51,867 bases of DNA from Bacteroidaceae bacterium (GTDB lineage Bacteria > Bacteroidota > Bacteroidia > Bacteroidales > Bacteroidaceae): contig JAKSLT010000007.1 of NCBI GenBank assembly GCA_024401055.1, positions 1 through 51,867 of the forward strand, in the 5' to 3' direction. Position numbers and translations under genes: made by a program. Below, piece by piece: positions 49,183-51,867 of the stretch. A model generated the notes under the pieces. That model searched no databases and was not told the origin of the DNA. It was given only the letters and a program-made list of their open reading frames with translations. Numbering within the stretch: the first letter of the stretch is position 1; the number at the start of each line of letters is the position of its first letter.

Positions 49183-49346
49183 CAACGGACAACAGACAAC
49201 AGACGTTTGCGGGGGGATAAATAACAACGGACAACAGACAACAGACGTTTGCGGGGGGATAAATAACAACGGACAACGGACAACAGACGTTTGCGGGGGG
49301 ATAAATGACAACGGACAACGGACAACAGACGTTTACGGACGGCATA
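49183..49346. repeat. 42-bp tandem repeat, 3.9 copies
   Basis: Units start at 49183, 49225, 49267 and 49309. Each begins with four GACAACR-like heptamers and ends with GTTTGCGGGGGGATAAATRA; the last is truncated and diverged. The period is six heptamers and also fourteen codons. It lies just after the stop of the kinase fusion. Confidence 0.88.
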
Positions 49347-49568
49347 ATTCGGTAGTGCGCTGCATTACAATTCTTGAAAATTCCATTCAGTCCGCATGGA
49401 AAAATTCGATAATTCGCTAATTCGGGATATAAAAAGAAGTCGTTATTATCTACCCGCTCCCGACTTCCAGAATTTTTGATAAATTTTTTCCTAATTCATG
49501 TAGCGCCGCAGGCATTCCCTTCCCAATTTTTTCCCAATTCGTGCAAGCCGCAGGCAAATTCCCTTCCT
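49347..49568. other. Intergenic, no gene seen
   Basis: No protein-like frame is visible. TAGCGCCGCAGGCATTCCC and a related GCAAGCCGCAGGCAAATTCCC (49500-49563) form a loose pair of repeats. Confidence 0.4.
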
Positions 49569-49596
49569 CGAAACTGTAAAATATTTTGACAAAACG
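49569..49596. repeat. 28-bp direct repeat, copy 1
   Basis: This stretch (starting CGAAACTGTAAAAT) is identical to 50074-50101. It contains TTTTGACAAAA, a near palindrome. A weaker relative (TGTTTTGACAAAATG) lies near 768-782. Confidence 0.8.
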
Positions 49597-49785
49597 AAAA
49601 TGGCGGGAAAACGACGATTTCCGGGGCTCCGCGTTCGCGTTATGGCAGACGGACTTTGCAATAGTCCGCACGGCGTTATTGTTTTTGCATGCTCCGGCTG
49701 GCATTTTTCGGGATTTTTCGCTCCGTTTTCCTCATTTTTTTCAAAAATCCGCCCTTGGCCGCGGTACTTTTTCCCATAAAGTTTG

Positions 49786-49946
49786 CACTAGTTCCCTTTT
49801 AATTTCAACTGAAAGAGGACTAGGAAAAATTAAAAGAGGACTAGTTCGGATTAAAAGCGGACTAGTTCGAATTAAAGGAGGACTAGTGCGAATTAAATGG
49901 GAAGAAGTTTTCGGCGGCTTAAAAAAGGCTTGGAGTAAAAGGGAAC
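49786..49946. repeat. 21-bp repeat array, second locus
   Basis: One forward unit (ACTAGTTCCCTTTTAATTT, from 49787) is followed by about four reverse units of 21 bases (TAAAAGNGGACTAGTTCGNAT) and a detached reverse unit near 49936-49948. The family and the forward-then-reverse plan match 28428-28800. Confidence 0.8.
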
Positions 49947-50073
49947 TAAGGTGCGCAGAGGAGTGTAAGTGCGGTGAGAATCAGAAGAATACCAAAGTAC
50001 TCAAATTTCGCGATATTTCGGAGCGCGGCGCGCCGCGGCGGAAAATACGCTATTCTCGCGCGAAAATAGGCCC

Positions 50074-50101
50074 CGAAACTGTAAAATATTTTGACAAAAC
50101 G
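50074..50101. repeat. 28-bp direct repeat, copy 2
   Basis: Identical to 49569-49596, 505 bases away. The pair brackets the second 21-bp array. Confidence 0.8.
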
Positions 50102-50286
50102 GCGGTGCGGTTTTCGCGCGGGCGGCAACGCGGGAGAGCTTCCGTGCATGCTCTGCGGGAGAAGGCGAAGCCCGTCCGCAATGCCCCGCGTCCTCGCCGC
50201 TTTTCTGCCAAACGGGAGCCATGAGGCGTAAAATCCCGCCCCTTTTCCACGAAAAAGGAACAACGTGGAAGAAAAATCCCTCCGCC

Positions 50287-50318
50287 TTTGGCTGAGTGGG
50301 GAATAATTTGTAACTTTG
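50287..50318 (+). promoter_or_regulatory. Promoter of the last GT4 gene, TTTG-N20-TAACTTTG
   Basis: TTTG at 50287-50290 and TAACTTTG at 50311-50318 are 20 bases apart, the consensus Bacteroidetes promoter. The start codon lies 40 bases on. The gene is therefore probably its own transcription unit. Confidence 0.7.
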
Positions 50319-50358
50319 TGCCGTCAATAGTATGCCTATGGCATAACGCGCGAAAATA

Positions 50359-51633
50359 ATGAACGAGGCAACACCCCTGAAGATACTCCTTTCGGCCTAT
50401 GCCTGCGAGCCCGGACGCGGTTCGGAGCCCGGCGTGGGGTGGCACTGGGTGCTGGCGCTGGCCGAACGGCCCGGCGTGGAGCTCCACGTCGTCACGCGCG
50501 CCAACAATCGGATGGCCATTGAGGCGTATCGCTCGGTGCACCCCGAGACGTGGAGCGTGCAGTTCCACTACTACGACCTGCCGCGCTTCTTCCTCTGGCT
50601 GAAACACCACGGACTGGGCACCATCGCCTATCATGACCTGTGGCAGATGGGCATGGCGGGGCTGGCCAGGCGGCTCCACCGCGAGCACCGTTTCACGCTG
50701 GCCCATCATCTCACCTTCGGGCAGTATCGCAGCGCCACGCTGCTCTATCGCCTCGGCATACCCCTCTTCATCGGCCCCCTCGGCGGCGGCGAGCGCACGC
50801 CCCTCAACCTGCTGGGGCTCTACACCTTCCGGCAGCGCATGGAGGAGTACTTGCGGCGCTTCATCATCAAGGCGGCGTATGTGAATCCCTTCCTCTGGCG
50901 CGCCTACGGCAAGGCGACGCTCATCTTCTGCCGCACGGAATACACGCGGCGGGCCCTCATCCTCCCCGCATGGCGCAAGAAAGCCCTGCTGGCCACCGAA
51001 ATCGGCGCCGACGCCGGGGCCGTGGGCGCAGAGCCCGCCGCGGCGCGCGGGAAGCAGTTCCTCTTCGTGGGGCGCTACATATCGTGGAAAGGCATCAAGC
51101 TCGTGCTCAGGGCCTTCCAGCTGCTGGCCGAAGAGGAGCCGGACGCCACCCTCGTCATGGTGGGCGGCGGCGACATGGAGGAGTACATCCGCCGCTTCGT
51201 GGCCGACAACGGCCTGACCGAGCGCGTCGCCGTGCACACATGGATGCCCCAGGAAGAGGTGCAGCGCCACTACGCCGAAAGTCGGGCGATGATTTTCCCC
51301 TCGCTCCACGACAGCGGCGGCACGGTGGTGCTGGAAGCGCTGGCGCATGCCACGCCGGTGGTATGCCTCGACTGCGCCGGCCCCGCCGTAGTGGTGGGCC
51401 CCGACCTGCAGGAGCTTGTGGTGCCTACCCATGGCCTCACGCCCGAGGAAGTGGCGCGCCGCATGGCCGGAAAGCTCCGCATGCTGTGCACGGATGAGAC
51501 CGCCTGCCGGGACCTGGCGCGCCGCAGCCTGGAGAGAGCCCGCCGCATGACGTGGCAGTGCCGCGTGGAAGAAACATACGCCGAGATAGAGAAAGCGTTG
51601 CGGACGTTGGGACGAAGCGATGAGAAGATATGA
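50359..51633 (+). CDS. Glycosyltransferase family 4, separate unit
   Basis: The product has 424 residues. It begins ILLSAYACEPGRGSEPGVGW, the glycine-rich N-terminal loop of GT-B enzymes, and the donor half shows FVGRYISWKGIKLVLRAF and FPSLHDSGGTVVLEALAHA with the conserved Glu. It likely adds a sugar to a surface glycan. It has its own promoter after 1.2 kb of repeats, and its third-codon bases are less C-rich than those of the main cluster, so it may belong to a different pathway. Confidence 0.92.
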   Translation: MNEATPLKILLSAYACEPGRGSEPGVGWHWVLALAERPGVELHVVTRANNRMAIEAYRSVHPETWSVQFHYYDLPRFFLWLKHHGLGTIAYHDLWQMGMAGLARRLHREHRFTLAHHLTFGQYRSATLLYRLGIPLFIGPLGGGERTPLNLLGLYTFRQRMEEYLRRFIIKAAYVNPFLWRAYGKATLIFCRTEYTRRALILPAWRKKALLATEIGADAGAVGAEPAAARGKQFLFVGRYISWKGIKLVLRAFQLLAEEEPDATLVMVGGGDMEEYIRRFVADNGLTERVAVHTWMPQEEVQRHYAESRAMIFPSLHDSGGTVVLEALAHATPVVCLDCAGPAVVVGPDLQELVVPTHGLTPEEVARRMAGKLRMLCTDETACRDLARRSLERARRMTWQCRVEETYAEIEKALRTLGRSDEKI

Positions 51634-51643
51634 GTTGGCTTCG

Positions 51644-51867
51644 CCAAGAAATAATTCCCTTCGGGGAAATAACAGGCCCCCTTCGGGGGGAAATAATAAG
51701 TCTTCGGGGAATAGAGAATATAGATATTTCCAAGCGTCAGCGCTGAATTATTTCCGGCCGCAGGCCGAACTATTTCTTGCCGCAGGCAATAAGGAAAAAG
51801 AGTTGGCTATCTCCAAGAAATAATTCCCTTCGGGGAAATAACAGGCCCCCTTCGGGGGGAAATAATA
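51644..51867. repeat. Array of small hairpins with 55-bp direct repeats
   Basis: 51644-51698 and 51813-51867 are identical. Each holds two UUCG-loop hairpins (CCC-TTCG-GGG and CCCCC-TTCG-GGGGG) joined by AAATAAT/AAATAAC spacers. Between the copies are further hairpins (TCAGCGCTGA, GGCCGCAGGCC, TTGCCGCAGGCAA). The array may continue past the window end. Confidence 0.75.

Noticed and set aside
49166..49420. Repeat protein encoded by the 42-bp units
   Set aside because: The frame stays open only because 42 is divisible by three; composition is that of the DNA repeat and there is no start context.

Overview
The window looks like a chromosome segment of a Bacteroidales bacterium, most likely Prevotellaceae-like. 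The support is: a DUF6242 / DUF6089 / uppS / bamA / skp / skp gene run, a protein with a type IX secretion (T9SS) sorting tail, LruC-domain lipoproteins with acidic residues after the lipobox cysteine, a DUF2795 gene, and promoters of the TTTG-N19/20-TAnnTTTG type. Assignments rest on reading motifs by eye; no database search was run.

Layout. (1) 65-1185: an NfeD-like membrane protein and a small DUF2795 gene. (2) 1165-15188: a 14-kb integrated element. A 17-bp direct repeat bounds it, and it sits in the last codons of the DUF2795 gene. The left half carries a tyrosine integrase, an excisionase-like HTH protein, a small membrane protein, an AAA+ ATPase, a phage/plasmid-type Rep and a small serine recombinase, with three 20-bp-phased iteron-like repeats beside an AT-rich tract. 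The right half is a type I restriction-modification operon in the order XRE regulator, hsdM, fic, hsdS, a membrane/coiled-coil protein, hsdR. No relaxase, conjugation or capsid gene is visible. (3) 15305-18271: a DHHW/AlgX-like protein and an MBOAT acyltransferase, a polysaccharide acetylation pair. (4) 18797-20701: an Omp28-like T9SS cargo whose sorting tail contains in-frame copies of intergenic repeats. (5) 21065-28074: the outer-membrane assembly and undecaprenyl carrier operon. (6) 28075-30473: 2.4 kb without a convincing gene, holding a 21-bp repeat array, large inverted repeats, divergent promoters and a possible small RNA. (7) 30474-49156: an OmpA-like protein followed by an exopolysaccharide or capsule cluster: a Wza-like exporter, a Wzc-like protein, three tandem LruC lipoproteins, a Stealth phosphotransferase, a GT-D transferase, a DUF6625 protein, a Wzy/ligase-like membrane protein, three glycosyltransferases and a nucleotidyltransferase-kinase fusion. 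(8) 49157-50358: 1.2 kb of repeats, including a second 21-bp array. (9) 50359-51633: a GT4 glycosyltransferase with a well-formed promoter, then hairpin repeats to the window end.

How the parts relate. The bamA/uppS block builds the outer membrane and supplies the lipid carrier used by the polysaccharide cluster. That cluster appears to make, polymerise and export a phosphate-linked glycan. The three LruC lipoproteins sit between the export genes and the transferases and are probably surface partners of the polymer. The integrated element is accessory: it carries a defence module and reconstructs the gene it enters. The intergenic DNA is unusually rich in several families of short palindromic or heptameric repeats, one of which has entered a coding sequence.
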